A stretch of 64,000 nucleotides of DNA. Source: Tritrichomonas musculus. Lineage: Eukaryota > Parabasalia > Tritrichomonadida > Tritrichomonadidae. The stretch covers positions 2,914,001 to 2,978,000 of the forward strand of contig JAPFFF010000013.1 of assembly GCA_039105265.1 (NCBI GenBank), read 5' to 3'. Made by a program: the position numbers and the translations under genes. Position 1 is the first letter of the stretch. Each line of letters opens with the position of its first letter. This document shows, piece by piece, positions 35,923 to 47,755 of this stretch. Below the pieces are notes generated by a model. It did no database searches. It was not told where the DNA came from and saw only the letters and a list, made by a program, of their open reading frames with translations.

Positions 35923-38900
35923 TTAATCATCATGATGTTGGTATTCGAAAGCTTCGATCTTCAGAATTCGCTTTTCAATTTCATTTTTCATTTGCTTTTG
36001 CTTGATGGTCAATGTCGAGCTCTTCTTGCTGAACAAGTCATAGTTGTTTGACTTAATGATTTCAAAGATTTCTGAAAATGATGGACGTTCATCAGGTGAT
36101 GGCGACATGCATCTAACGATCAGTTCACGAACCCAGTCAATCATTGATTCAGGAAGTGGTGGGAGGATTCCATTTGATGCGTTTTTCAAACTGAACTTTG
36201 GGTAAGCATCACTTACGATGAAGATCAATGTGACTCCAAATGAGTAAACATCGACTTTGTTCGTGTATTTGATTCCATCATCGCTTTCTTCAAAAAGTTC
36301 TGGTGCCATGAAACGAAGTGTGCCGACGCCTTTTGACTGTGAGATCGAGAGGTCTTCTTCTTTCGCAAGGCCGAAGTCGCTGATTTTTACGTGCAATTTC
36401 TTGCTCAACAGGATGTTCAATGGCTTCAGATCTCTATGCATGAAATTGCGGCCGTGGATGTAGCGCATTCCAAGGACAATTTCAATTGTGATTCGGTTCT
36501 TTTGCTCCTTGCTAAGAATCTTTTCGTTGATTGCTTTTTCAAGTGAATTTGGTTCAAGTGACAGTAAAATCGATGGACGATGACTTTCGTCACCGTAGTT
36601 CATTCCGTGGATGCCGATGATGCAAGGATGAGGAAGTTTGAATAGAATTTCTGCTTCTGTGAGAAATCGCTGGAATGCTTTGTGATCGAATTCTTTCAGT
36701 TCTTTCTTTGCAAACTTTTCTTGTGATTTCTTCAAAACAATTTTTACACTCGATGTGGCTCCTTCTCCAATTACTGACTCCTCTATGTAGTCATCGAAGT
36801 TGAAAAATTCAATGTCTGATATTTTTTTTTTCAGAGCTGATAAATAACTTTTTAATTGCTGGTCATTAGTTTCAAGTTGGCTGATTTTCTCTTTTAATTG
36901 GAGGTTTTGGCTTTTTAATTGCTGGTCATTAGTTTCAAGTTGGATGATTTTCTCTTTTAATTGCTGGTCATTAGTTTCAAGTTGGCTGATTTTCTCTTTT
37001 AATTGGAGGTTTTGGCTTTTTAATTGCTGGTCATTAGTTTCAAGTTGGCTGATTTTCTCTTTTAATTGTCGGTCATTAGTTTCTAGTTGGCTGATTTTCT
37101 CTTTTAGTTGGAGGTTTTGGCTTTTTAATTGCTGGTCATTAGTTTCAAGTTGGCTGATTTTCTCTTTTAATTGGAGGTTTTGGCTTTTTAATTGTCGGTC
37201 ATTAGTTTCTAGTTGGCTGATTTTCTCTTTTAGTTGGAGGTTTTGGCTTTTTAATTGTCGGTCATTAGTTTCTAGTTGGCTGATTTTCTCTTTTAGTTGG
37301 AGGTTTTGGCTTTTTAATTGTCGGTCATTAGTTTCTAGTTGGCTGATTTTCTCTTTTAATTGGAGGTTTTGGCTTTTTAATTGTCGGTCATTAGTTTCAA
37401 GTTGGATGATTTTCTCTTTTAATTGTTCAATTTCGGATTCTTTTTGATGATTTTTCTCTTTTTTCATAGGCTTTTCTTCTCTTTTATGTGGGAGAATTGG
37501 TATTGTTTCTTCGCTTTTTTGTATTGATGTCGGCATTGGAATCAATTTTTTGTTTTCTGTATCGTTTCCTGATGTAATTACTTGATTAACTCCTTTCGTT
37601 AAAAGATCAATAATTTTTTGATGATTTTCTTCTTTTGCATAATCGATGGCTGCTTTGTTAATAATGAAAATTTAAATTCCAAAAATGATGATAAATGTGA
37701 ATATTATAAAAAATAAATATTGAATATCATGAATGTTTTTGGTTAAAATGTCTTTGCAGTTGATATCGATATTTGGTTGTGATAATAAAAGCTGAACAAT
37801 TTCTTCATGTCCTCTAGAAGATGCAACAATCAAAGGAGTACTGTTAAATATTCAAAATGAATTCCAAAAGTGATAAAAAGTTAGAATTTTATTGAAAAAT
37901 AAGATTTGAATGATATGAAAAAATAAGATTTGAATGATATGAAAAAATAAGATTAGAATTTTATGAAAAAATAAGATTTGAATGATATGAAAAAATAAGA
38001 TTAGAATTTCATGAAAAAAAAGATTTGAATTTTATGAAAAAATAAGATTTGAATGGGATGAAAAAATAAGATTTGAATTTCATGAAAAAATAAGATTTGA
38101 ATTTTATGAAAAAATAAGATTTGAATTTTATGAAAAAATAAGATTTGAATTTCATGAAAAAATAAGATTTGAATTTCATGAAAAAATAAGATTTGAATGG
38201 ATTGAAAAAATAAGATTTGAATGGAATGAAAAAATAAGATTTGAATGGTATGAGAGTTTTTATAGTAAAATACTTTGGCAATTGATTTCAATATTTGGTT
38301 TTGTTAATAAAAGTTGAACAATTTTTGTATGACCATAGAAAGATGCATAAATCAATGGAGTCCAATTAATTATTCTTATTAAATTCCAAAAATGATGATA
38401 AATGTGAATATTATAAAAAATAAATATTGAATATCATGAATGTTTTTGGTTAAAATGTCTTTGCAGTTGATATCGATATTTGGTTGTGATAATAAAAGCT
38501 GAACAATTTCTTCATGTCCTCTAGAAGATGCAACAATCAAAGGAGTACTGTTAAATATTCAAAATGAATTCCAAAAGTGATAAAAAGTTAGAATTTTATT
38601 GAAAAATAAGATTTGAATGATATGAAAAAATAAGATTTGAATGATATGAAAAAATAAGATTAGAATTTTATGAAAAAATAAGATTTGAATGTAATGAAAA
38701 AATAAGATTAGAATTTCATGAAAAAATAAGATTTGAATGTAATGAAAAAATAAGATTTGAATGTAATGAAAAAATAAGATTTGAATGGAATGAAAAAATA
38801 ATATTTGAATGATATGAAAAAATAAGATTTGAATGGAATGAAAAAATAAGATTTGAATGTAATGAAAAAATAAGATTTGAATGATATGAAAAAATAAGAT

Positions 38901-40438
38901 TTGAATGGAATGAAAAAATAAGATTTGAATTTTATGAAAAAATAAGATTTGAATGGGATGAAAAAATAAGATTTGAATTTCATGAAAAAATAAGATTTGA
39001 ATTTCATGAAAAAATAAGATTTGAATGATATGAAAAAATAAGATTTGAATTTCATGAAAAAATAAGATTTGAATTTCATGAAAAAATAAGATTTGAATGG
39101 ATTGAAAAAATAAGATTTGAATGGAATGAAAAAATAAGATTTGAATGGTATGAGAGTTTTTATAGTAAAATACTTTGGCAATTGATTTCAATATTTGGTT
39201 TTGTTAATAAAAGTTGAACAATTTTTGTATGACCATAGAAAGATGCATAAATCAATGGAGTCCAATTAATTATTCTTATTAAATTCCAAAAATGATGATA
39301 AATGTGAATATTATAAAAAATAAATATTGAATATCATGAATGTTTTTGGTTAAAATGTCTTTGCAGTTGATATCGATATTTGGTTGTGATAATAAAAGCT
39401 GAACAATTTCTTCATGTCCTCTAGAAGATGCAACAATCAAAGGAGTACTGTTAAATATTCAAAATGAATTCCAAAAGTGATAAAAAGTTAGAATTTTATT
39501 GAAAAATAAGATTTGAATGATATGAAAAAATAAGATTTGAATGATATGAAAAAATAAGACTAGAATGGAATGAAAAAATAAGATTTGAATGGAATGAAAA
39601 AATAAGATTTGAATGTAATGAAAAAATAAGATTTGAATGTAATGAAAAAATAAGATTTGAATGTAATGAAAAAATAAGATTTGAATGGAATGAAAAAATA
39701 AGATTTGAATTTTATGAAAAAAATAAGATTTGAATGATATGAAAAAATAAGATTTGAATTTCATGAAAAAATAAGATTTGAATTTTATGAAAAAATAAGA
39801 TTAGAATTTTATGAAAAAATAAGATTTGAATTTCATGAAAAAATAAGATTTGAATGATATGAAAAAATAAGATTTGAATGGATTGAAAAAATAAGATTTG
39901 AATGTAATGAAAAAATAAGATTTGAATTTTATGAAAAAAATAAGATTTGAATGATATGAAAAAATAAGATTTGAATGGAATGAAAAAATAAGATTTGAAT
40001 GATATGAAAAAATAAGATTTGAATTTCATGAAAAAATAAAATTTGAATGGAATGAAAAAATAAGATTTGAATGGATTGAAAAAATAAGATTTGAATGTAA
40101 TGAAAAAATAAGATTTGAATGGTATGAGAGTTTTTATAGTAAAATACTTTGGCAATTGATTTCAATATTTGGTTTTTTTAATAAAAGTTGAACAATTTTA
40201 GTATGACAATAGAAAGATGCATAAATCAATGGAGTCCAATTAATTATTCTTATTAAATTCCAAAAATGATGAAAAATGTGAATATGATAAAAAATAAATA
40301 TTGAATATCATGAATGTTTTTGGTTAAAATGTCTTTGCAGTTGATATCGATATTTTTTTTCGCAAGAAGGCTTTGAACAGATTTAATATCTCCTTCTTTA
40401 GATGCTTTAAGAAGCTTGTCTGTTTTGCTAAAACTCAT
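35923..40438 (-). CDS. Ankyrin - coiled coil - protein kinase gene with insertions at every ankyrin junction
   Basis: Start ATG 40438 (MSFSKTDKLLKASKEGDIKS), with an initiator-like TCATTA 7-12 bp upstream. Ankyrin units alternate STPLIVASSRGHEEIVQLLL and NWTPLIYASFYGHTKIVQLL, each ending INCKDI or INCQSI; the last (NKAAIDYAKEENHQKIIDLL) runs straight into the 3' frame. Next come ten or so 21-residue heptad-type repeats (QLETNDRQLKSQNLQLKEK), then a kinase domain with GEGATSSV, Lys in FAKKE, HRDLKPLN, DFG and MAPELFE, all catalytic residues present. Between units, non-coding inserts of about 80 bp or 420-690 bp contain stops but leave each unit intact. They may be atypical introns; otherwise only the 3' kinase frame (to about 37670) is usable. 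Confidence 0.6.
36840..37430 (-). repeat. 63-bp coding minisatellite (21-residue coiled-coil repeats)
   Basis: Tandem 63-bp units inside the kinase gene encode QLETNDRQLKSQNLQLKEK-type repeats. Some units are shortened to 42 bp, still in frame. Variants differ by Arg/Gln at one place and by synonymous changes, so the array grew by slippage under coding constraint. Confidence 0.85.
37853..38272. repeat. 24-bp AT-rich minisatellite, copy 1
   Basis: About sixteen units of GAATGATATGAAAAAATAAG plus ATTT fill the insertion between two ankyrin units. The 24-bp length keeps frames open, which explains spurious FFHKIQIL-type open frames. Confidence 0.85.
38557..39173. repeat. 24-bp AT-rich minisatellite, copy 2
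   Basis: Same unit as copy 1, about 24 copies. The variable trinucleotide (GGA, TGT, TTT, TTC, GAT before ATGAAAAAATAAG) is shuffled between copies. Confidence 0.85.
39455..40140. repeat. 24-bp AT-rich minisatellite, copy 3
   Basis: Same unit, about 27 copies, including two units lengthened by one A, which breaks any frame through it and argues against coding. Confidence 0.85.
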
Positions 40439-40444
40439 TCTTTA

Positions 40445-40450
40445 TTAATG
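40445..40450 (-). promoter_or_regulatory. Initiator element of the ankyrin-kinase gene
   Basis: On the coding strand the sequence TTTTCATTAATAAAGA directly precedes the ATG. TCATTA fits the trichomonad initiator (TCA plus pyrimidine plus T/A), with transcription expected to start about ten bases before the ATG. Confidence 0.5.
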
Positions 40451-41440
40451 AAAATTTTAATTGAATTTTGAGAACTTTGAAAATTTACTCTTATTTCATT
40501 TATCTTTTTATATTTAAATATAAAAACAATATCTATCACATTTTTATAATAAAAAAAATAAATATTTTATAATTCTATTTGTATGCATTTTATAATAAAT
40601 AAGAAGTAAAAGTTCAGAATTTTTGAATAAAAAAAATAAAAATAATAGAAAAAGTTTAAAATTATATTGAGTTTAATCTTTAGATCAGTGGTGTAAACAA
40701 GCTTTGTTCGGTATTGATTATAAGCTTGCTTGACTCGGTTCCAATGACCATTTGAATTTTGGCCATAACTTGGCACTTGTAGCTGATATCTAATAATCAA
40801 AAGATAAAATGGGTAATTGCTGTTCTGAATCTTCTTCAATTATCTAATATCATTTATAGTAAATGAGTCGTTTAAGTCTATATCTTTTATGATAAATCAG
40901 TTCCTGAAAAATGAATGGGACAGATGACAGATAAAATACTTAGGTGAATTGTCACTATATTTTTGTCACCTCTGCCTTCATTTAAACAACGGCAACATAA
41001 AACAGTCGCAGTGTCTTATGCTGTCACAGGATAAATCAATTCCTAAAAAATGTAGTGGACAGATGACAGGTTAAATACTAAGGCCAATTCATGTAAAATA
41101 CATTTAACAAATACAGGTGAAAAAAATCTGGTGACAATCAGTGTTTTACAGTATTACAAGTTACAATTGTAGTAATTTTTTTCATAAAAAATGTAACCAC
41201 ATTTCTTTGTATTTTTCATCAAATGCATTGCTAATTATATACATTGGATCACATAGATTTATATATTATTAGCATAATAATGTTGTATTTTTCTTTCAGT
41301 TCCATTTTAATCATGACTATAATAAATTTTCAAAATAATCAAATAATCATATGAGAAAAAACTGAAAAATGTTATTTTAAAAGCACTATATTTTACTATA
41401 AATTAAAAATTAATTTATAAATATGCGTACCTGAGAGGCT
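40451..41440. other. AT-rich gap with a 50-bp direct repeat
   Basis: The phrase GATAAATCAGTTCCTGAAAA ... GACAGATGACAGATAAAATA (40890-40943) recurs with few changes at 41030-41085. A minus-strand stretch at 40675-40800 (IRYQLQVPSYGQNSNGHWNR in translation) has protein-like wording but no start or recognisable family. Confidence 0.4.
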
Positions 41441-41454
41441 TGGTTATCAGGAAC

Positions 41455-42194
41455 AGGAAATTTCTACCACTTTTGCAACCGCTCTCAGCAAGTGGTGCTG
41501 TTTCCTTCCCATGGGAAGACCCAGAGCCAAGTATCCGCCTTTAAATGTCCTTTCACAGTTCTTCCGCTGAAAATCTCTGTGAATAACTTGCCGATCGCCT
41601 CAAAGGAATGGAAGTTGCCTCAAAACAGGCTCAATTTCGCCTCCGTGACTAAGAATCAAACTTCCTCAGGGTGTAAACTATTGAATAGAACCAAAAACTT
41701 CTCGACAGGATCACTCATCACATGCTTATCTGTTTCATTCTTGCGGAAATTTGTAAATGGATGCGATTTAAGCCATTCAGACAAAGCATAGCCAAGTGCA
41801 GAAGAAACGTCTATCTCTCCTTCACTGTTGTAATGGTAAATCGAGTCAAAGTCAGAGACGATCTAGCCGAACAGGTATTTGCAGCCAGTTTTGGACTTCA
41901 TTAACTCTTTCTCATTCTCGAGAAGCATAGAAGTGGTTTTTACAACAAACAGATTGAACAGTCTGTGCTACTTTTCTGGTGCCATATTGCCAGGAAGAGC
42001 CTCGATCCGTCCCTCTGAGGACGAAATTCAACTTCTGAAAGAGAGCAATCTTGTCCAATATTGGACTGATCATCAGGTGATGTTTTTTCAGATACTTGTC
42101 GACGTGAGGAGGGATTTCCCGACGCCTGCAAATAATATGCAAAAGCATCTAGTAAAAGAATCAACGACAATATATACCGTGAATGTTTTTTCAT
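41455..42194 (-). pseudogene. Relic of a higher-GC gene with a signal-peptide-like start
   Basis: An ATG at 42194 opens MKKHSRYILSLILLLDAFAY, a plausible secretion signal. Protein-like wording then continues in more than one minus-strand frame, for example EIPPHVDKYLKKHHLMISPI, SSWQYGTRKVAQTVQS, YALSEWLKSHPFTNFRKNET and LILSHGGEIEPVLRQL. Several stops and frame changes separate them. The spacing of a YGTR phrase and a later SHGGE phrase is faintly reminiscent of histidine acid phosphatases, but too weak to name. The region is distinctly less AT-rich than its neighbours. Confidence 0.35.
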
Positions 42195-42635
42195 AGCAAA
42201 GGAGGTTTTTTCGCTGTTATTGTAATAATGATGTCAATGCATTTACATTATGCATGGCGGTTTGAGTGAGTTTTTAAATCTTTATTGACAAAACTGCGAG
42301 CACAAAAGACCGGTTTTCGTCCATGAAATCTCTGTTGCTTAACGGAAGCCCCACCGTTTTTTTTAAAATGGCTATCTATTAATTGAAGATTTCATTGAAA
42401 AGTTCCTGCGAGGCTAATGAATAACGATTATTTTTTTGAGAAGATGTGCCTCCATAACGTCGCCGCTTCTCTCCTCGTTTTGGAGAGATGTCAAGAGAAT
42501 TTATTAATATTTTATGAAAAATTAAGCAGAAAATATTTCATTCTTTGTAAATCCCCAAGTTGTCTTGCTGGAGAAGGTAGTAGTAGTCGATGCCTTTGTA
42601 TTGGCCTTACAATTCCTTAAGATTGGAAATTATGC

Positions 42636-42715
42636 TTTTTTTGAATGTTCATCATTATCGCAAATTGCAATTCCTTCTTCCGTGATTTCAATCGGAAATT
42701 AATTCAACAATAGAT
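42636..42715 (+). pseudogene. BspA-type leucine-rich-repeat fragment
   Basis: The translation FECSSLSQIAIPSSVISIGN then stop is one repeat of the BspA family, the same type as the gene at 16724. Nothing recognisable follows, so it is an isolated relic. Confidence 0.6.
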
Positions 42716-44455
42716 TTATAGAATTTGTGCCAAGATTTATATAATTATCTATATGGAGTATTAAATATCCAGAAAATCGTAAGATTTGTGAAATCGAAGA
42801 ATATTCATACTTTTGCCAGAGATTTCTTGTCTGTTATTATTGATTAAATGAAGAATGTTATAATTGGGATGTATTATTAGAAAAAAATTGGGATTTTCAA
42901 GCAAAGATTGCTATACATGCTATGAAAGTTACTTTGCTTATTGTGAACAATCTAGTGTTGAATGTCTTCCATTTTTTTATCTAATATACTGTGCATCATT
43001 ATGCCCCAAATGTAATGGATACTCATTTCGTAAATGGGAATTCACTAGCACTGGTTTTAATTAAGGCTATTTCTTCAACACTATCTAAACATTTATTTAA
43101 AATGTGCATAAAATTGTAAATCACGTGCATGTAAATGCAATCAATTAATATCGTGAAAGATGGAATTACAATTTAATGAAAAAAGATATTTCTTGATTTA
43201 AATAAAATAAAATAAATAAGTCAGAGAATATAAAAAACTAATTTTATTTAAAAATAATTGGGATAGTATCACTTTTAAAAACTTTTTTCACTTAAAGTAT
43301 CACTTTTTGAGAGAGAAAAAAAAATCAGTAACACTAATTTGCTTTTAAAAAAATATTCAGTAACACTTTTCCTCTGAAAAACATATCACTCTAAATTAAA
43401 AAAATGTTAAGTGCTGCAGCTTTGGTAGTAAGGAAACTTCAAAAAAATATATATTGATTGGCATCAGACAAAGATTATTTCTGTGCAAGCTCGCCTCCAA
43501 ACAAGGTTTTTATTTGACATATCAAATTACAATTATCCAACACATCTTCAAAAAATGCTTATAAATTAGTGGTTATTATAGACAATCGTTTTTGTTTTTT
43601 ATTTATTTAATCCTAGACGCGAATCTCTGTGTTTTCAAATCAGTGATTAATATCGAATAATCAGATTTCAGACTCCCACACTCAGATACGATTCCATATC
43701 TCTTTAAATATTATTCTCCATCGTTTTTTACGTATGGTACATGTATTAGATGTTACATATACTAGTTTAAAAATATTGAATATTTCAATAATATTCAATA
43801 AAAAATGCAATAAATAAAAAAGAAATTGCAATAAAATTATTCTTTATAAAATGTTAATTTCAATTATATCATTTGTATTTCTTTTTTTCTTTTTTTAAAG
43901 GAGAAATTAAAGTTTTTTGTTCTGGAAAATTATAAACGTACTTTTTACGAATTTGTTAAAATGTAAACGTGCAACATTAATAAAAAATGTATCAATAAAT
44001 GAATAAGCATTTTTTAAATGCCAACATCCAATTAATTACTATTCTTTTTATTGTATTTCATCAAAATATTGCAATTTAAAATTTTTTTTTGATTTAAATA
44101 TGTGGTTCAGATTATAATTTGAATTGTTTATGCCTAAAATTAGTTTATTTTACCTAATAAAATGTTTTATTGCTACAATATTCAATTTTTTCGATAAATT
44201 ATAGGAGTTATATAAAAATATTATATTGATTAATTAAGAATTCATAAAAAAGAAAAGAGATACGGAAAATGAAATACATTGTGTGATCAAATTTAATAAG
44301 GAGGAAATGATGAGAAATAAAAATAATGATTATGAATAATGAAATGATGGTGGAAAAAAATGATGTAATGTTCAAATTTATTATTATATTTGAGTAATAT
44401 TTACAAATGAATCATTTCATTTGCACAAAGACTAAATATATTTGGAAAAAATAAA
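42716..44455. other. AT-rich intergenic DNA
   Basis: No gene supported. Around 43255-43400 short phrases with AGTATCACTTTT, AGTAACACTAATTTGC and AGTAACACTTTTC recur, perhaps eroded ends of a small element. The 66-residue frame at 42864-43064 has some Cys and aromatic residues but no family. Confidence 0.4.
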
Positions 44456-45145
44456 AAAATGATGATGGAAAAGAAGAAGAAGATGATGATAGAGAAGAAG
44501 ATGATGATGATGATAGAGAAGAAGAAGAAGATGATGATAGAGAAGAAGAAGATGATGATGATAGAGAAGAAGAAGATGATGATGATAGAGAAGAAGAAGA
44601 AGAAGATGATGATAGAGAAGAAGAAGAAGAAGATGATAGAGAAGAAGAAGAAGATGATGATAGAGAGGAAGAAGAAGATGATGATAGAGAGGAAGAAGAA
44701 GATGATGATAGAGAAGAAGAAGAAGATGATGATAGAGAGGAAGAAGAAGATGATGATAGAGAAGAAGAAGAAGAAGATGATGATAGAGAAGAAGATGATG
44801 ATGATAGAGAAGAAGAAGAAGATGATGATAGAGAAGAAGAAGAAGAAGAAGAAGATGATGATGATAGAGAAGAAGAAGATGATGATAGAGAAGAAGAAGA
44901 TGATGATGATAGAGAAGAAGAAGAAGAAGAAGATGATGATGATAGAGAAGAAGAAGAAGAAGAAGAAGAAGATGATGATAGAGAAGAAGAAGAAGAAGAA
45001 GATGATGATAGAGAAGAAGAAGAAGAAGAAGATGATGATAGAGAAGAAGAAGAAGAAGAAGATGATGATAGAGAAGAAGAAGAAGAAGATGATGATGATA
45101 GAGAAGAAGAAGAAGATGATGATGATAGAGAAGAAGATGAAGATA
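44456..45145. repeat. GAA/GAT trinucleotide-rich tract
   Basis: 690 bp of (GAA)n(GAT)nAGA arranged in blocks of 18-36 bp. One frame reads all Lys/Met/Ile/Glu, another D/E/R (DDDREEEE). No frame has a start, initiator or non-repetitive flank, so it is taken as a microsatellite-like array rather than a gene. It could derive from an acidic coding tract. Confidence 0.85.
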
Positions 45146-45148
45146 TAA

Positions 45149-46075
45149 TGATAATAACGATAATATTATGATGATTATGATTATAATGATAAAGATGAGG
45201 ATGAGGATAATAACGATAATATTAAAGAATAATAATAAGATGATGATGAAATTGGATGATAATAATAATTACACAATTATTTATACAACAATATGAATGT
45301 GATTATAAGCGTTTGAGATTGTTAACAGAGTTTTTCGAGATAATGATTTTCAATTGTGTATTTACTTCAAACTAAGTATATAACTCTTATTGGACATATT
45401 AATTTAAATTGTCTGTCTTGTATTATTTAAGATGTTACTGGTATCAAGATGCAGAACATGTCGATTTATATAAGGAATAATATTTTGGTGGAAATGTGAT
45501 GTGAAAAATAATGACTGGAAATGCAATAACTATTTTTTTATCACCATATTTTAAATATATATAGCCATTCTTTAAGTTGATGGTCATTTTAGGTTGATAA
45601 TAGTTAATATTAACATATTTTTTTAATTCAAAATTCCCAGTACCGATCAAAATGAAAGAATCTTTTCTTTCAAAAAATGGTCATTGAGCAATTAAAGCCA
45701 TGAAAAATAGTAAAGCATAATATTTTATTGATGCATATGTTTAATGAATATTACTCAAGATAAACGATCTATACAAAAGATCTTTTAACCATTCTAAATG
45801 GTCATTCTAAGCAACATATTTTCTTCTAACTTCAAGCTTAATTAATGATTTTGTTAGTCCATATAAGTAGCTTCAACTATAGTAACCATTCTTGTTAGTT
45901 TCTATACACTAATGAAATATGTAAGTATTTATGCATTATGAAAAGGGATAGATATCTGGTAAAAAAGAATGAGGTCCTCAGTTATATAAGGAGACAAAAA
46001 GAGGCTGTTACTTGTAGATGCTTGAAATGTATTCTATCATCATTAGTCTCTCGCTTGAAAGGTCACTATGATGAA
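45149..46075. other. AT-rich intergenic DNA
   Basis: Begins with the eroded tail of the trinucleotide tract (ATAATGATAATAACG phrases to about 45280). TCATTCTAAATGGTC-type phrases recur around 45787-45805. No gene recognised. Confidence 0.4.
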
Positions 46076-46079
46076 CTTA

Positions 46080-47175
46080 CCTCCCATTCAAATCCGTGAG
46101 ATTCCCACCAAGCTGCCCAATACTGAGGAAAACATACACTTGTTACGCATGTACTTCATGAAGATATTTAACAGCATCCTCCCCACAACATACCTCATGG
46201 GTCTCCTTTAGTATCTCTTTTCAAATATCTTAATTATGTATATATTAATTAAAATCAGGCTTATAATCATGAAAATAAGCGAATTTAATGATTTAAATTA
46301 TAAAGAAAATTATGTTAATATTAATATCTCAAATGGAGCTATATCGAACTATGAGGGATCTCCCAAAGAAGCATAGAGTTAGTTGAATCAGTATCAAGGA
46401 TTTCATTGATAAGAAGTTTCAAATATACTGTAAATGATTTAGCATATATGAATAATATAGATGTACTTAATAAAAAGATTAATCAAATGGTGGAATGACT
46501 CGCATACAAACGATGAAACAATAGCAAATAAAATGAATACTTATCTTACGGATGATGAAACAAATGAGTTTATAGATGCACTCAAATGCAGGATTGAGAT
46601 ATTAGATGCTAAGAACACGAGTTTAAAAACTATGATAACTGTTTTTGAAGCAAGAATTGCTGTTGAATAGAAAAAATTTCAGATAGTGAATGGAGTTCAT
46701 TTTATACTGAGTATAAAGAATATCAATATGCAAAAAATGTAAAATATTCATATTTTGTGAATGACGTGCATAATTACTTAGAAATAACATTAATGTTCAG
46801 CAAAATTGTATGTAATCAATTGTTATTCATATTTTATGATAATGATAATAAATAGCATTATATATTGTATGAAAAAATTGATTCAGGTGCACCTGTTTGT
46901 GGCCGTATTGAGGCGTTTTATGGGCAAGAGATTGGTTCAAGTTCTTTATTACTTCTAGGTTCATCATTAAAAATTTCATACTCAGGCCTTATAATTCTTA
47001 ATCATGATGATAGAGTAGTAAACAGAGGCTTATTTATAAATGGCATTAGTCAAAAAAATAATTACAAATGACATTAGTGACATCACAGGTGCAGTTGGAT
47101 CTGGGAGACGGTTTATAGCTCACTGTTTAATGTATACAGCTAGTAGCACCTATTTACTAATATTGGAATATAGCA
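46080..47175 (+). pseudogene. Remains of one or more ORFs of a probable inserted element
   Basis: Protein-like wording is scattered over this kilobase on the plus strand: a short ORF MNLPPIQIREIPTKLPNTEE near 46073, a helical segment with DETNEFIDALKCRIEILDAK (46461-46670), and a Gly/Ser-rich segment GAPVCGRIEAFYGQ (46865-47071). The helix-then-beta-rich order would suit a fibre-like protein, so a fossil virus-like element is possible but unproven. It is broken in several places. No ends or capsid gene were found. Confidence 0.3.
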
Positions 47176-47755
47176 AATAATATAATATAATGTATCACAG
47201 CATTATAATAGTATATTGTTAATGATACTTTATCTTTAGAATCAATTTGGCTCTATAAGAACCTTAGAAGAATGAGACTTTATGTTGATTTATTAGACTA
47301 AAAATTCTTCCATTGATATTTTTGAACATAATTATACTTTGATAAGTATTAATGTATTTAATCAAATAAGTTAATGAGTAATAATTTGTGCCTTTAAAGC
47401 CAATCTTCATCCTCTCATGTTAAATATTCAAAGATAAATATATTAATAACCATATACAAAGATAAAGTACTGAAATTTTACTATCAATTAAATATCTTAA
47501 ATCCATCCAATTGTTAGACATATTTTAATCAAAACACTCATTAGTATTTATTATTAAAAATAAAACTATAAATAATTTGCAAAGATTTAGTGGATTAAAA
47601 TTTTTTTCATATCGTTAAAAGTTAAATAAATAATATAAATTGTTTTCAATATTTTAAATCATTTTATTTTTACTTTTTGAATATAATATTTCCCTGCATT
47701 TTATTATAACATCTCTAAAAAAGTGCCATTCAAAAAGTTACCTATTGAAAATAGT
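47176..47755. other. AT-rich gap downstream of the MULE-type gene
   Basis: No gene or repeat seen. It serves as the 3' flank of the leftward MULE-type gene. No terminal inverted repeat for that gene was recognised here. Confidence 0.35.

Larger units (their letters stand above)
38384..40254. repeat. Two tandem ~0.9-kb duplications of an ankyrin-pair module
   Basis: The module (insert A, STPL ankyrin unit, minisatellite insert, WTPL ankyrin unit) repeats with starts near 37678, 38384 and 39283, ending near 40254. Non-minisatellite parts are almost identical between copies, so the duplications are recent. The minisatellites differ in length: roughly 420, 617 and 690 bp. Confidence 0.8.

Noticed and set aside
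36944-37447. Plus-strand 167-residue frame
   Set aside because: Antisense shadow of the 63-bp coding repeats in the kinase gene.
38001-40165. Minus-strand frames of the FFHKIQIL type
   Set aside because: Product of the 24-bp AT minisatellite; out of frame with the ankyrin units and starting without ATG.
40809-40847. MGNCCSESSS lipid-anchor-like peptide
   Set aside because: Only twelve codons before a stop, no downstream coding sequence; probably chance or a tiny relic.
44459-45148. 229-residue Met/Lys/Ile/Glu frame
   Set aside because: Pure trinucleotide repeat with no flanking coding sequence.
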